A stretch of DNA of 49,099 nt from an uncultured Bacteroidales bacterium (GCA_902778265.1 CACYXI010000033.1:1-49099), one strand, 5' to 3'. Positions 1 through 9,658 are shown, numbered from the stretch's first letter. The notes: generated from the letters alone by a model not told the origin. Numbers and translations are program-made.

Positions 1-205
1 ACGCCCTCGTTCTTTTTACTCGAAAAGCAAATTTAACAGGAGTTCCATCAGGCACACCAGCAAGCTCACCTTCCACAACAATAGGTTTCATCGGGATTTT
101 CTTCGTCTTATCAGCCACAGGCATTCGCATTTGCGTTCTACGATATTGAGCATGAGAACTAAGAGTTGCGAGTAGCAACATAGGTAGAATAAAAAATTTA
201 GTCAT
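1..205 (-). CDS. Secreted protein, 5' part only (possible DUF4369-like N-terminus)
   Basis: This is the first 68 codons of a minus-strand gene that runs off the left edge. It starts with ATG at 205-203 and reads MTKFFILPMLLLATLSSHAQ, a clear signal peptide that probably ends after AHAQ-like SSHAQ, so the product is exported. The mature start contains IVVEGELAGVPDGTPVKF, which resembles the opening strand of DUF4369-type domains found before thioredoxin-like oxidoreductases in Bacteroidota. That assignment is an inference from a short stretch. A well-formed promoter (261-292) lies just upstream, which supports the start. The function cannot be settled without the rest of the gene. Confidence 0.7.
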   Translation of the reverse strand, partial: MTKFFILPMLLLATLSSHAQYRRTQMRMPVADKTKKIPMKPIVVEGELAGVPDGTPVKFAFRVKRTRA

Positions 206-260
206 AATAAAATTCCTAACGTTTTAGTTTGGTTTTACACAAATTCTATCAATATGAGTA

Positions 261-292
261 CAAAGGTATGAAAAAAGATTTTAAGATACAAA
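261..292 (-). promoter_or_regulatory. Bacteroidota promoter for the left-edge gene
   Basis: On the minus strand, TTTG (289-292) is followed after exactly 20 bp by TACCTTTG (261-268), matching the -33/-7 consensus. Transcription would start near 254, giving a leader of about 50 nt to the ATG at 205. Confidence 0.75.
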
Positions 293-361
293 TATTCTAC
301 CATTTTTCTCGTCATTTTTTCTTGCGAATCCCATGTAACGCCCATTTCTCGTCTATTCTAT

Positions 362-405
362 GGAACGGACTTGCAACGGCTTTGGAACGGTATTACAACG
401 GACTT
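362..405. repeat. 11-bp tandem repeat, unit (N)NAACGGNNTT
   Basis: Four consecutive 11-bp units (ggaacggactt, gcaacggcttt, ggaacggtatt, acaacggactt) lie in non-coding DNA between the left-edge gene and the DUF3825 remnant. The AACGG core is invariant and the flanks vary. Confidence 0.8.
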
Positions 406-464
406 ACAGCAAAAGCTAAACGAGAGCAATAGAATAATGGAAATCGTAAAACACGAGCTTGAAA

Positions 465-717
465 AAAACTTTTTCGCAGTAATCCTACATACCTACATCA
501 TCACCCGTGCAATCTACTGAGTCACAAAAACTTGCAGCGTTTTCAAATATACGTCAAACCTACACTCATCCTACACTAAACCTACACTCGTAGTGTAGGA
601 TGAGTGTAGGTTTAGTGTAGGTTTGCACTATATTTGAAATCCGCGTAACTCACTAAGCGCATGAAAGTTACAAAGGTATCCGTGTAGGTATGTAGGATTA
701 TTGCGAAAAAGTTTTTT
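465..717. repeat. Large nested palindrome built on 11-bp CCTACACT units
   Basis: The outer arms are 465-500 and 684-717: an A-run, CTTTTTCGCA, then ATCCTACATACCTAC, and the near-exact reverse complement. Inner arms TTTCAAATATA/TATATTTGAAA sit at about 541 and 628. The centre (about 557-624) holds three direct CCTACACT+3 nt units, a CGT hinge and three inverted units at the same 11-bp step. No coding potential was seen. It could extrude as a long cruciform, or fold if transcribed. Confidence 0.85.
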
Positions 718-800
718 CTGAACCCAATTTACCCATTTTTTCACTTTTCATTTTTCATTTACTCTACCTTCGCTTATCCTTCGCCTTTCGAATTGCTCCA

Positions 801-2126
801 AATAAACTTAAGTTTATTAATGAACTTAAGAAGAAGCTCGAAGTTGCAATTCAAAATATGCAAACGAATAATGACGGTTGGTTCCCATTTGCTGCAATAG
901 GACTGAAAATTAAAAAAGAAGACTATCAAATCATGGGATTTATAGGGATCCGTCAAACTATCGAATGCCTCTTTAAGAATCGTATAGAATTTAGAAGTGG
1001 TGATGTTTCAAAGCATGAAGCTCCAGTTCAAGCGCGAGATTTGAAAGCCATAGGCAAACAAGCAGAAGTAACTGTCATTCCTTCCAAAGTCTCAGAAAAA
1101 ACATTACGCCCCAAATAGGGGTCCTACATCGGTGAGGCAATCGATCAATTTGCATATTTTCCAAAGCCCAAAGGCTCAACAGGAATTCTTGGATGGGATG
1201 CTGCTATTAATGAACTAGCAGTTAATATAGCATTAGAAGAACGATGGTTTTACAACGAAGAGGATAAACTAACAAAACCAATTCTAAAAAACTATTTGTC
1301 ATACACATTCGAGAGACTTCAATATGAAGATGAAATTGAGAAAAATAATGCATTAAAAGATGGAAGGCAACCCAGATTGAAAATATTAGAGAATGAAAGC
1401 AATGCAATTTTCAATACAGGGTTGGTTGATAGTATATATGACCCTGTTTACGCTTTTTTCAGGCGAAACGCAGGTAAATATCCCAACATTACCCAGCCTT
1501 GGGTTTTTATTGCTTTTGCAACTACTAATAGTTATTATCAAAATATTATTACAGATTTTGCCTACAAGCCAGCTCGTGCGGAATACTTTACAAATCCAAA
1601 CGATTTGTTTTATGATTGTAATGCCCAAAAGCCAACAATTAATTGGGAGCATATTATAAAAGACAACATCGAACGCTTGCCAATTGGATTTGTAAAAAAA
1701 GGAGTTCCTGATGGTTTCGCATTTATCGAAAATGTCGAGACTCTGCCCAAGCCTCAACGACGTGCGTATTATGAGAAATTAGCACAAGCTATATACGATA
1801 ATGAAGATTGGTTGCAATTCTTAACAACAAAATTCAAAAATGCACTTGAGATAGCACTCAGCCGAGTTGCATGGAATTACAAGACTGCAATACCCGTCTA
1901 TTATGTAACAGACCATAAGCTGTCACTTCTTTTACCTCTTGCTCTTGAAAAAAAAGGGGTAATTGATGTCGCATTAGTATGTGAACATAAAGTAGATGAA
2001 GCCAGCGGAGTGAACAACTATGTTGGGCGAACAATATTCACATTACAAATGGCATACAATAACGCTCGTTTGATTACTCGTCCAGATAGTGATTGGCTGA
2101 TGGCAGATATGTGCACGACTAAGTAA
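801..2126 (+). pseudogene. OST-HTH/LOTUS plus DUF3825 protein gene, broken by an in-frame TAG and 5'-truncated
   Basis: One continuous frame runs from about 801 to the stop at 2126, interrupted only by TAG at 1116-1118. The first part (from ATG 858) has the look of an OST-HTH/LOTUS domain (DGWFPFAAIGLKI, a later FKNRIEF strand). After the TAG the frame continues as GSYIGEAIDQFAYFP, GWDAAINELA, LEERWFY and then a DUF3825 domain: NYLSYTFERL, FNTGLVDSIYDPVYAFF and WEHIIKDNIERLP. LOTUS domains are predicted RNA-binding modules, and DUF3825 is often found beside them. No ATG precedes 858 in frame, although codons 804-857 still read as protein-like (NKLKFINELKKKLEVAIQ), so the original 5' end is probably lost. 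Alternatives are two separate genes or a sequencing error at the TAG. Confidence 0.7.
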
Positions 2127-2373
2127 AGAATCACAAACAAAACCGAATTATCAAAACTGAGCTTTTTCATAGTAAGTAACACAACTGTTTTCTCAATCTA
2201 CCTCCTGTATTTGACAGTGTAAACAATTACTTCGTAGTTTTTACAAAAGAATAAAATATTTGGAAAACCATGCTTAATAGTTAATTCTTGGGAAAGCTTA
2301 GGGATAAAAGATGATAATATGGAGAATGAGACGATAGTCTTATCACTTCATTTTTCACAATTTCATAAATTTC

Positions 2374-2405
2374 TTTGGAGGTATCACGGAAATTGTATAT
2401 CTTTG
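2374..2405 (+). promoter_or_regulatory. Promoter of the Rpn-type nuclease gene
   Basis: TTTG (2374-2377), a 20-bp spacer and TATCTTTG (2398-2405) fit the Bacteroidota consensus, 39 bp before the ATG at 2445. The rest of 2127-2444 is AT-rich DNA in which nothing else was seen. Confidence 0.8.
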
Positions 2406-2444
2406 CACTTGAAATAAGTATAACATTCTAAACCGTGTATCTCT

Positions 2445-3305
2445 ATGGCAAAATTCATCAATCCATTCACGGACATCGGTTTCAAACGAATCTTCGGACA
2501 GGAGTTCTCCAAACCGTTATTGCTTAATTTCCTCAACAACCTGTTGGTTGGAGAGAAGGAGATTGTGGATATCACGTTTCTCGACAAGGAACAGCCTGCC
2601 ATTTACGAGGAAGACCGTTCGTTGATCTATGATGTCTATTGCAAGACAACGGATGGTGACCATATTATCGTGGAGATGCAGAACAAGGAGCAACCCTTCT
2701 TCAAGAAACGAAGTATCTATTATGTTTCTGAGGCGATTTCCCGTCAGGGCGAGAGGGGAGCACAATGGAAGTATGCCATCAAGGCAGTTTATTTCGTCGC
2801 ATTCCTCAGCTTCAAGTTGGATGATATTGGCATGAAGTTCCGTACGGATGCCTGTCTGATGGATATGGAGTCAAGGGATGTCTTCTCAACAGACATTAGG
2901 ATGATATACTTGCAGTTGCCGTATTTCAACAAGACTGCGGATGAGTGTAACAATGATTTTGAACGTTGGATTTATGTATTGAAGAATATGGAAGCATTAA
3001 ACAGAATGCCATTTGCAGCAAAAGATTCAGTCTTTGCTAAGATAGCAGAGATAGCAGATATAAGTGCCCTCTCAAAAGAGGAACGCATGAAATATGATGA
3101 GGGAATACGCAAATTCCGCGATACTATTTGCGTAATGGATTATAATCTGGAGAAGGGTAGAGCCGAAGGCAAGAAAGAAGGTAGGCAAGAAGGAAGAAAG
3201 GAAGGTATTTATGAGGTTGCCCGTAATCTTCTTGCAATGGGACTTCCTAAGACATCCATCATGCAAGCTACAGGATTAAGTAAGGATGAGATTGACAATC
3301 TCTAA
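2445..3305 (+). CDS. Rpn family recombination-promoting nuclease / PD-(D/E)XK putative transposase
   Basis: This 286-residue protein opens with FINPFTDIGFKRIFG, the hallmark start of the PDDEXK_2/Rpn family. The likely nuclease core is D63 in LIYDVY and E77-x-Q79 in IVEMQ. The C-terminal part has the typical Lys/Glu/Gly-rich repeat (EGKKEGRQEGRKEG) and a short helix-turn-helix-like end, ATGLSKDEIDNL. Members are DNA endonucleases that raise RecA-independent recombination and occur in many paralogues in Bacteroidota. They are called transposases in databases although they do not transpose in a standard way. The gene is monocistronic, with its own promoter and terminator. It lacks terminal repeats, so nothing marks it as mobile here. 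Confidence 0.9.
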   Translation: MAKFINPFTDIGFKRIFGQEFSKPLLLNFLNNLLVGEKEIVDITFLDKEQPAIYEEDRSLIYDVYCKTTDGDHIIVEMQNKEQPFFKKRSIYYVSEAISRQGERGAQWKYAIKAVYFVAFLSFKLDDIGMKFRTDACLMDMESRDVFSTDIRMIYLQLPYFNKTADECNNDFERWIYVLKNMEALNRMPFAAKDSVFAKIAEIADISALSKEERMKYDEGIRKFRDTICVMDYNLEKGRAEGKKEGRQEGRKEGIYEVARNLLAMGLPKTSIMQATGLSKDEIDNL

Positions 3306-3344
3306 TAATTAGAGACGCAGACATAGCACTATCAAATGCGTAAA

Positions 3345-3383
3345 AAAAGAGTGTGAAATTCAAAATGAAATTCACACTCTTTT
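3345..3383. terminator. Bidirectional intrinsic terminator
   Basis: A 13-bp stem AAAAGAGTGTGAA / TTCACACTCTTTT with a 13-nt loop and A/T runs on both sides sits between two convergent genes (nuclease and hisB). Confidence 0.85.
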
Positions 3384-3409
3384 CTTTAATCTTTATACCT
3401 TACTCTATC

Positions 3410-4486
3410 CTAAAGCACTCCCTTTGAACTTGGAAGCTGATAGTGATAGATATCGCGCTTAACAGCCATCTTGATGCTACGGGCAAATGCCTTGAAGATT
3501 CCCTCAATCTTGTGGTGCTCATTGTCACCTTCAGCCTTGATGTTAAGGTTCATCTTAGCAGCATCGCTAACGCTCTTGAAGAAATGGAAGAACATCTCAG
3601 TAGGCATCTCGCCAATCTTCTCCCTATGGAACTCAGCATCCCATATCAGCCAAGGGCGACCTCCGAAATCAAGTGCCACCTGACAGAGACAGTCATCCAT
3701 AGGAAGGGTATATCCGTAACGCTCTATGCCTCGCTTATCGCCAAGAGCCTTTAGCAGGCACTCGCCAAGTACGATACCTGTGTCCTCTATGCTATGATGC
3801 TCGTCAACGTGCAAGTCACCATTACAACGCACATACAGGTCTATCATACCATGCTTGCCTATCTGCTCAAGCATGTGGTCGAAGAAACCGAGACCTGTCT
3901 GGATATCACACTTACCTGTACCTTCAAGGTTCACGCGCACGGTAATATCCGTCTCGTGAGTGGTACGGGTAATCTCAGCAGTACGCTCTCCTGCAAACAA
4001 TATCTCCGCAGCAGCCTCCCAAGAAGAGGAATCGCCGGCAGTAATCTTGAGGAACTTACAACCGAGGTTCTTAGCCAACTGGGCATCACTCTCACGATCA
4101 CCTATAACGTATGAGTTTGCAAGGTCGTACTCTTCCTTGTTCTCTATATATTTCTTGAGCATACCAGTACCCGGCTTGCGGTCAGGATGGTTGTCCTCTG
4201 GGAAATGGCGGTCGATAAGCATATCGTCGAAATCTATGCCCTCGCCGTGAAGGGTTTTAAGGATGAAGTTATGAACAGGCCAAAAGGTATCCTCTGGGAA
4301 AGAGTCTGTGCCAAGTCCATCCTGATTGCTAACCATGACAAACTCGAAGTCCAGTTTCTTACGAATGAACGAAAGGTTTGTTATTGCTCCTTCAACAAAC
4401 TCCAGTTTCTCGAAAGAGTCTATCTGCTCGTCGGCAGGTTCTTTTATGATCGTACCGTCACGATCTATGAAAAGAAGACGTTTCAT
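3410..4486 (-). CDS. hisB: Bifunctional histidinol-phosphatase / imidazoleglycerol-phosphate dehydratase
   Basis: HisB carries out two steps of histidine synthesis in the cytoplasm: IGP dehydration and histidinol-phosphate dephosphorylation. From ATG 4486 the protein has 358 residues. The N-terminal half is a HAD phosphatase ([13 protein letters not shown] with D8 and D10, then VSNQDG, and GDRESD). The C-terminal half is the dehydratase ([40 protein letters not shown]), the manganese-binding His-rich motifs of IGPD. The frame stays open 19 codons further upstream, but that part is repeat-derived sequence (LLLLVLLEL), so the ATG just before [10 protein letters not shown] was chosen. No other his gene is in the window; upstream lies a palindromic element and a membrane protein, so the usual hisC-hisB linkage is not seen here. 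Confidence 0.95.
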   Translation of the reverse strand: MKRLLFIDRDGTIIKEPADEQIDSFEKLEFVEGAITNLSFIRKKLDFEFVMVSNQDGLGTDSFPEDTFWPVHNFILKTLHGEGIDFDDMLIDRHFPEDNHPDRKPGTGMLKKYIENKEEYDLANSYVIGDRESDAQLAKNLGCKFLKITAGDSSSWEAAAEILFAGERTAEITRTTHETDITVRVNLEGTGKCDIQTGLGFFDHMLEQIGKHGMIDLYVRCNGDLHVDEHHSIEDTGIVLGECLLKALGDKRGIERYGYTLPMDDCLCQVALDFGGRPWLIWDAEFHREKIGEMPTEMFFHFFKSVSDAAKMNLNIKAEGDNEHHKIEGIFKAFARSIKMAVKRDIYHYQLPSSKGVL

Positions 4487-4504
4487 GTTTTTTTGATTTT
4501 TTAG

Positions 4505-4628
4505 GGGGAGTTCAAGAAGTACAAGGAGTAATAAGGAGTACAAGACGAATGTATTATCGCTTAATATTTTTGACGCATTTACTATCGTCTTGTACTCCTT
4601 ATTACTCCTTGTACTCCTTATTACTCCT
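4505..4628. repeat. Inverted-repeat element (TACTCCTTATTACTCC type)
   Basis: The arms AGTACAAGGAGTAATAAGG...ACAAGACGA and their complement TCGTCTTGTACTCCTTATT... face each other across a short centre containing TATCGCTTAATATTTTTGACG. A second copy of the same family is at 25921-26070. The element lies between hisB and the membrane protein gene, in the probable hisB leader. Confidence 0.85.
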
Positions 4629-4636
4629 AATTAGAA

Positions 4637-5260
4637 TTACTTATTCTGCTCGTTATAAACCACAGAGCCATATTTATAGATCAGACTTGCAGGAATCACA
4701 AGACCCAGATATTCTACAACAGCGACAGCAAGAACGCCGATAAAGAACATTGAGACATATCCCGAAGTTGGAATAGAGACAACATCACCATATAGCAACT
4801 GAGACGCAACACAACTGCCATAAGCAAACTTGCAAATCTCAAATGAAACCATAGGAATCAGCGACAGCAATAATTGCAGGAAAAAAGACATCAGGAATAT
4901 TCCGAGGAAAGACCAGAAGTTACGAAGGATAAGCCTACCAGTCTTCACCTTATATTTCTTTTCCTCACGCTTTACCATGTATCTTCCAAAATAGAACAAG
5001 CCTGCTATTGACAGAAAGATCTGAAATAAAACAGAACCATAAAATCCGAGTGTCGCAAGAATGGTTCCTGTTCCGATTTTCAGATGTAATAAGTCCATTG
5101 ACATCTTCTCAGCAAAAGCATACAAAAAGACATCGGATATTGATATTATCAATAACAACACCCACATTGCCTTCATTACTGTCTTCGGATTAGCCAAGAC
5201 GAATGTGAAACCTTGTTTCAAGCATGATACAAAGCCACGAGACTGATAAATTGACTCCAT
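4637..5260 (-). CDS. Polytopic inner-membrane protein, unknown function
   Basis: I do not recognise this 207-residue protein. Hydropathy by eye gives about five membrane segments: MKAMWVLLLIISISDVFLYAF (about 29-49), ILATLGFYGSVLFQIFLSIAGLFYFG (about 67-92), FWSFLGIFLMSFFLQLLLSLIPMV (about 113-136), SMFFIGVLAVAVVEYLGLVIPA (about 169-190) and possibly one more. A basic loop RYMVKREEKKYKVKTGR lies between segments 2 and 3 and is probably cytoplasmic. The overall pattern is like Bacteroidota DUF4013/glycerophosphoryl-diesterase-type membrane regions, but no motif confirms this. It lies downstream of valS on the same strand, across a 141-bp repeat. Confidence 0.7.
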   Translation of the reverse strand: MESIYQSRGFVSCLKQGFTFVLANPKTVMKAMWVLLLIISISDVFLYAFAEKMSMDLLHLKIGTGTILATLGFYGSVLFQIFLSIAGLFYFGRYMVKREEKKYKVKTGRLILRNFWSFLGIFLMSFFLQLLLSLIPMVSFEICKFAYGSCVASQLLYGDVVSIPTSGYVSMFFIGVLAVAVVEYLGLVIPASLIYKYGSVVYNEQNK

Positions 5261-5261
5261 A

Positions 5262-5396
5262 TTAGTTCATAATTCATAGTTCATAATTCATAGTCCTTGT
5301 AGTTCAGAGTTCATAATTCATAATTCATAATTCATAGTTCATAGTCAAGCGTGTGCGGCCCCAACTATGCACTATGAATTATGAACTATGAACTAA
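5262..5396. repeat. TTCATAA/TTCATAG 7-mer repeat palindrome
   Basis: Many direct copies of TTCATA(A/G) run from 5262 to about 5344. They are followed, after a GC-rich centre (GTGTGCGGCCCC), by inverted copies ACTATGAATTATGAACTATG. On the minus strand this sits directly after the valS stop and may act as its 3' structure. Confidence 0.8.
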
Positions 5397-5401
5397 AAAG
5401 A

Positions 5402-8104
5402 CTACTTTTTGCGTAGTTCTTCCAGCGAAGCCTTCAGAGCTGCTATCTTCTCGAGGGAATCCTGTTCCTTCTTACGCTCAAGAGCAACAACCTCCGGCTT
5501 GGCATTCTGAACGAAACGCTCGTTGCCGAGCTTCTTGCGAACACCAACGAGGAAGCCTTCAAGGTGCTTGAGCTGTGCCTCCTGCTTTTCAATCTCAGCA
5601 GCAACATCGATAAGATTACCGAGTGGAACGGCATACTCAGAAGTACCTACCATAAACGCACTTGCATCAGCACTCTTATCTGCAACAACCTCAATACCGT
5701 CAAGGTTAGCCATCTTGATAACAACGCTATCAAACTGAGCAAAGGCATTATTGCCAACAGCCTTCAAAGAAAGAACCTCCTTTGGAGCAATGTTCTTCTG
5801 ATTGCGGACAGTACGAACACCTGCAACGATATTCTTCACAGTCTCAATGCCAGCAATGATAGCCTCATCCTCAGCAGTAACAGCATCAAACTTCACGGTG
5901 CTAACCATGATGCTCTCGCCTGGCTTGCGGTCGTAGATGTGCTGCCAAATCTCCTCTGTAATGAATGGCATGAATGGGTGGATAATACGCATCAGATAGT
6001 CGAAGAAACGAAGTGTTGCCTCGTATGTCTGCTTATCGATTGGCTTCTGATAGCCAGGCTTGATCATCTCAAGGTACCAGCCAGAGAACTCATCGGTGAA
6101 GAGCTTGAACGCAGTCATCAGAGCCTCGTTGAGACGATACTTAGAATAGAGGTCGTTGATCTCTGCGTATGCAGTTTTCATCTTAGCCTCAAACCACTTG
6201 ATTGCAATCTTACTTGCCTCTGGCTGCTCAATATCAGCAGTCTCCCAGCCCTGAACAAGACGGAAGGCATTCCAAATCTTGTTACAGAAGCCCATACCCT
6301 GCTGACAGAGTGACTCGTCGAAGAGAATATCATTTCCGGCAGGAGCAGAGAGCATCATACCCATACGAACACCGTCAGCACCATATCTCTCAATAAGATC
6401 CAATGGATCAGGAGAGTTTCCGAGAGACTTACTCATCTTACGGCCGAGCTTATCACGAACGATACCTGTGAAATATACGTTTTTGAATGGAATCTGCTTC
6501 TGATACTCACAACCTGCCATAATCATACGTGCTACCCAGAAGAAAATGATATCCGGACCTGTTACGAGGTCGGATGTTGGGTAGTAATAGTTGATTTCCT
6601 CATTGCCTGGGTTGTTGATACCGTCAAACAGAGAGATAGGCCACAACCAAGAAGAGAACCATGTATCAAGAGCGTCCTCATCACGGGTGAGGTCGGCAGC
6701 TGTTACAGAAGGATCAATAGCCTGTGCCTTCTTCAGAGCCTCTTCCTCTGTGAGAGCAACAACGAAACGCTCCTCACCATCGGCAGTCTCAGGAAGGAAG
6801 TATGCAGGAATACGATGTCCCCACCAAAGCTGACGAGAGATACACCAATCCTGAATATTCTCAAGCCAGTTCTTATAGGTTGTGACATACTTGTTTGGAT
6901 AGAACTTCAGCTCGCCAGAGAGTACTGGTGGAAGTGCGATATCAGCCATGTGCTGCATAGCAAGGAACCATTGCTTACAGAGGCGTGGCTCAACGGCTGT
7001 ATCCTGATTACGCTCAGAATAGCCAACCTTATTGTCATAATCCTCAATATGATCCATGAGACCTGCAGCCTCAAGGTCGATTGCAATCTGCTTACGGACA
7101 TCCATACGATCCTGACCAACATACATACCAGCAGCCTCAGAGATTGTGCCATCTGGGTTGAAGATGTCGATGATCTCAAGGTTATGAGTTTTACCGAGGT
7201 TGTAGTCGTTCACGTCATGTGCAGGAGTTACCTTCAGACAGCCAGTACCGAACTCGATATCTACGTATCTGTCCTCAATAACAGGAATAACACGGTTTAC
7301 CAATGGAACGATAACCTTATGACCACGAAGCCAATGGTTCTTGGGATCCTTAGGGTTGATACACATAGCGGTATCACCCATGATTGTCTCAGGACGTGTG
7401 GTAGCAACTACTGCATAGTATCCCTTCTCATCCTTATGGAAAACCTCGCCTTCCTCACCTGTGAGAACAACAGGATTCTCCTCTGCATCAGCTACATAAT
7501 ATTTCAGGTGATAGAGTTTTGACTTCTCCTCACGATAGATAACCTCCTCGGTTGAAAGTACGGTCTGAGCCTTTGGATCCCAGTTCACCATACGAAGGCC
7601 ACGATAGATATATCCCTTCTCGTAGAGGTCAACGAACACCTTGAGAACTGACTCAGAACGAGGCTCGTCCATAGTGAATGCTGTACGATCCCAGTCGCAA
7701 GAAGCACCAAGCTTACGGAGCTGCTTCAGGATGATGCCTCCGTGCTCTTCAGTCCAAGCCCAGGCATGTTTCAAAAACTCCTCACGGGTAAGGTCACGCT
7801 TCTTGATACCCTGCTGAGCGAGTTTGTTCACGACCTTTGCCTCTGTTGCGATTGAAGCATGGTCTGTACCAGGTACCCAGCACGCATTCTTGCCGTCAAG
7901 ACGAGCCTTACGAATCAGAATATCCTGAATAGTATTGTTGAGCATGTGTCCCATGTGAAGCACACCAGTCACATTTGGTGGTGGGATTACGATTGTATAT
8001 GGCTCACGACCATCTGGTTTGCTACTGAATAGTTTGTTGTCCAGCCAATACTGGTACCATCTTGCCTCCACTTCATTTGGGGCATACTTACTTGCTAATT
8101 CCAT
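5402..8104 (-). CDS. valS: Valine--tRNA ligase
   Basis: This class I aminoacyl-tRNA synthetase charges tRNA-Val in the cytoplasm. The 900-residue length is full. The HIGH signature is HMGH at 50-53 after PPPNVTGVL, and the KMSKS loop is at 556-560. The CP1 editing domain is intact ([12 protein letters not shown], about 235-246, and [12 protein letters not shown]). [10 protein letters not shown] segment, the anticodon-binding region and the C-terminal coiled coil ([13 protein letters not shown]...[16 protein letters not shown]) complete it. The first three codons after ATG (MELASKYAP) match family starts. It is divergent from mazG; a TATCTTTG on minus (8217-8224) is the likely -7 box, implying a leader of roughly 100 nt. 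Confidence 0.98.
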   Translation of the reverse strand: MELASKYAPNEVEARWYQYWLDNKLFSSKPDGREPYTIVIPPPNVTGVLHMGHMLNNTIQDILIRKARLDGKNACWVPGTDHASIATEAKVVNKLAQQGIKKRDLTREEFLKHAWAWTEEHGGIILKQLRKLGASCDWDRTAFTMDEPRSESVLKVFVDLYEKGYIYRGLRMVNWDPKAQTVLSTEEVIYREEKSKLYHLKYYVADAEENPVVLTGEEGEVFHKDEKGYYAVVATTRPETIMGDTAMCINPKDPKNHWLRGHKVIVPLVNRVIPVIEDRYVDIEFGTGCLKVTPAHDVNDYNLGKTHNLEIIDIFNPDGTISEAAGMYVGQDRMDVRKQIAIDLEAAGLMDHIEDYDNKVGYSERNQDTAVEPRLCKQWFLAMQHMADIALPPVLSGELKFYPNKYVTTYKNWLENIQDWCISRQLWWGHRIPAYFLPETADGEERFVVALTEEEALKKAQAIDPSVTAADLTRDEDALDTWFSSWLWPISLFDGINNPGNEEINYYYPTSDLVTGPDIIFFWVARMIMAGCEYQKQIPFKNVYFTGIVRDKLGRKMSKSLGNSPDPLDLIERYGADGVRMGMMLSAPAGNDILFDESLCQQGMGFCNKIWNAFRLVQGWETADIEQPEASKIAIKWFEAKMKTAYAEINDLYSKYRLNEALMTAFKLFTDEFSGWYLEMIKPGYQKPIDKQTYEATLRFFDYLMRIIHPFMPFITEEIWQHIYDRKPGESIMVSTVKFDAVTAEDEAIIAGIETVKNIVAGVRTVRNQKNIAPKEVLSLKAVGNNAFAQFDSVVIKMANLDGIEVVADKSADASAFMVGTSEYAVPLGNLIDVAAEIEKQEAQLKHLEGFLVGVRKKLGNERFVQNAKPEVVALERKKEQDSLEKIAALKASLEELRKK

Positions 8105-8216
8105 TTATTTTGAATGATATTTATTTGTTATCGTTTTTGTCTAAAGGCTAAGGTCTTTTACACTTTGACTTTTGCCTTTTGCCTTTCTTTCGGGCGCGTT
8201 CCTTATAATCGAGGTG

Positions 8217-8274
8217 CAAAGATACACATTTTTTCTCAAAAATTTGGGTATCTCACATTATTTTTCTACTTTTG
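8217..8274. promoter_or_regulatory. Divergent valS / mazG promoter region
   Basis: For mazG (plus) TTTG at 8243-8246, a 20-bp spacer and TACTTTTG at 8267-8274 fit the consensus exactly. For valS (minus) only a -7 box TATCTTTG (8217-8224) is clear. The two promoters lie back to back within 60 bp. Confidence 0.7.
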
Positions 8275-8304
8275 CAATGAAAATATTAAAACAACGAACA
8301 AAAA

Positions 8305-9090
8305 TTGCATACAAGAGAAGAAAAACTTGAGGCATTCGGCAGATTGATTGACGTTCTCGACAATCTGCGCGAGAAATGCCCTTGGGATCGTAAGCAGACT
8401 AACGAGAGTCTGCGCCCTCACACCATTGAGGAGGCATACGAGCTTTGCGATGCCATAATGCAGAACGAGCCAAAAGAGATACAAAAGGAGCTCGGTGATG
8501 TGCTTGAGCATGTCATCTTCTATTCTATTATCGGTAGGGAGAAGGGCGAGTTTGACATTGCCGATGTCTGCAACAAGGAGGCTGACAAACTCATCTTCCG
8601 TCATCCTCACATCTACGGTGAGGTAAAAGCAGAGACGAGCGATGATGTGAGTGCCGTTTGGGAACAGATCAAACAGAAGGAGAAAGACGGCAACAAGACT
8701 GTCCTTTCGGGCGTTCCAAGTTCCTTACCAAGCCTAATCAAAGCCTATCGTATTCAGGATAAAGCCACTAATGTGGGCTTCGACTGGGAGAAGAAAGAGG
8801 ACGTATGGGCAAAGGTTCACGAAGAGCTCGGAGAACTGGAAGCAGAACTCCGCAAGGAAGACAAGGAGCGCTCCCTCGAAGAACTGGGCGATTTTCTGTT
8901 CTCTCTCGTCAATGCCGCACGATTGTATCATCTCAATCCTGATACGGCTCTCGAAAAGACAAATCAGAAATTCACCCGTCGTTTCAACTACATCGAGCAG
9001 AAATCAAAGGAACTCGGCAAGCCTATGACCGAGATGACCCTCGAAGAGATGGATGCTCTTTGGAATGAGGCGAAAGAAAGTGAAAAATAA
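8305..9090 (+). CDS. mazG: Nucleoside triphosphate pyrophosphohydrolase MazG
   Basis: MazG hydrolyses (d)NTPs to NMPs and pyrophosphate, a house-cleaning enzyme. The 261 residues hold two MazG domains. The N-terminal one has CPWDRKQTNESLRPHTIEEAYEL and ELGDVLEHVIFYSII; the C-terminal one has VHEELGELEAEL and LEELGDFLFSLVNAARL, giving the acidic EExxE and ExxD metal sites of each. The start is a TTG at 8305, about 25 nt after the predicted transcription start. No ATG lies between it and the conserved REEKLEAFGRLIDVLD, so TTG is the best choice. It is followed 15 bp later by a lipoprotein gene on the same strand, probably co-transcribed. Confidence 0.95.
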   Translation: MHTREEKLEAFGRLIDVLDNLREKCPWDRKQTNESLRPHTIEEAYELCDAIMQNEPKEIQKELGDVLEHVIFYSIIGREKGEFDIADVCNKEADKLIFRHPHIYGEVKAETSDDVSAVWEQIKQKEKDGNKTVLSGVPSSLPSLIKAYRIQDKATNVGFDWEKKEDVWAKVHEELGELEAELRKEDKERSLEELGDFLFSLVNAARLYHLNPDTALEKTNQKFTRRFNYIEQKSKELGKPMTEMTLEEMDALWNEAKESEK

Positions 9091-9105
9091 AACTGAAAAA
9101 AAACA

Positions 9106-9657
9106 ATGAAGAAATCAATAATATCCGTAGCCGTATTTGGCTGTATTGCATTCCTCGCAAGCTGTAACGGAGGCAAGACCGACAACGCAGGCTCTCAAAG
9201 AGATACACTCAAGAACGAAACTGCCGATTCTACCGTTTATGGCAAATGCGGTGAAGGCTCAATGATGAACACCCTCGAACTTGTAACAGATGAGGGCAAG
9301 ACCTTTACATTCACTATTGATGAAGAGAAGGGAAGTGATGTTCAGGGCGGTATGATGTGCGGTGACAGAATGGCTGTTACATACTATAAAACTGCCGATG
9401 AGAGCATTGCTCAAAAGGTAATCAACCTTACCACTTTGCTTGGTCGCTGGACTTCTCTCGACAAGAACTTCACCATCAACGAAGACGGTAGTATTGATAG
9501 TAACGTACCAGCAGAGAGCAAACCTTTCACAGCCTGGACAATCTGCAATGCCCGCCTCATTCTCAACACCGACACGTTTGATATCCTCACCCTCGGTGCT
9601 GATACTCTCGAACTGGAAAATTCAAAGGGAATATTTGTTTATAAAAGAAGTAAATAA
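9106..9657 (+). CDS. Lipoprotein with lipocalin-like C-terminal domain
   Basis: The 183-residue protein starts with a lipoprotein signal peptide (MKKSIISVAVFGCIAFLASC, acceptor Cys20), so it should be anchored in the envelope. After a linker, LLGRWTSLDKNFTINEDGSID...TAWTICNARLIL...DTLELENSKGIFVYKR has the pattern of Bacteroidota lipocalin-like small domains (a W-containing first strand and a last strand that ends the barrel). The region before it, VYGKCGEGSMMNTLELVTDEGKTFTFTIDEEKG, may be a separate beta module. The ligand is unknown. It follows mazG closely and its stop codon touches the left end of an A-family repeat. Confidence 0.75.
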   Translation: MKKSIISVAVFGCIAFLASCNGGKTDNAGSQRDTLKNETADSTVYGKCGEGSMMNTLELVTDEGKTFTFTIDEEKGSDVQGGMMCGDRMAVTYYKTADESIAQKVINLTTLLGRWTSLDKNFTINEDGSIDSNVPAESKPFTAWTICNARLILNTDTFDILTLGADTLELENSKGIFVYKRSK

Positions 9658-9658
9658 A

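Noticed and set aside
229-432. 67-codon frame on plus near the left edge
   Set aside because: It crosses the minus-strand promoter and the AACGG repeat, and its composition is that of repeat DNA.
2445-3305. Calling the Rpn nuclease an insertion sequence
   Set aside because: No terminal inverted repeats or target duplication were seen; it has an ordinary promoter and terminator.
5564-6313. Long open frame antisense to valS (and another at 6815-7522)
   Set aside because: valS is unambiguous and conserved on the other strand; the antisense frames are by-products of its codon bias.
8277-8330. 17-codon frame MKILKQRTKIAYKRRKT ahead of mazG
   Set aside because: Its ATG lies at or before the expected transcription start set by the -7 box, so it would not be translated.
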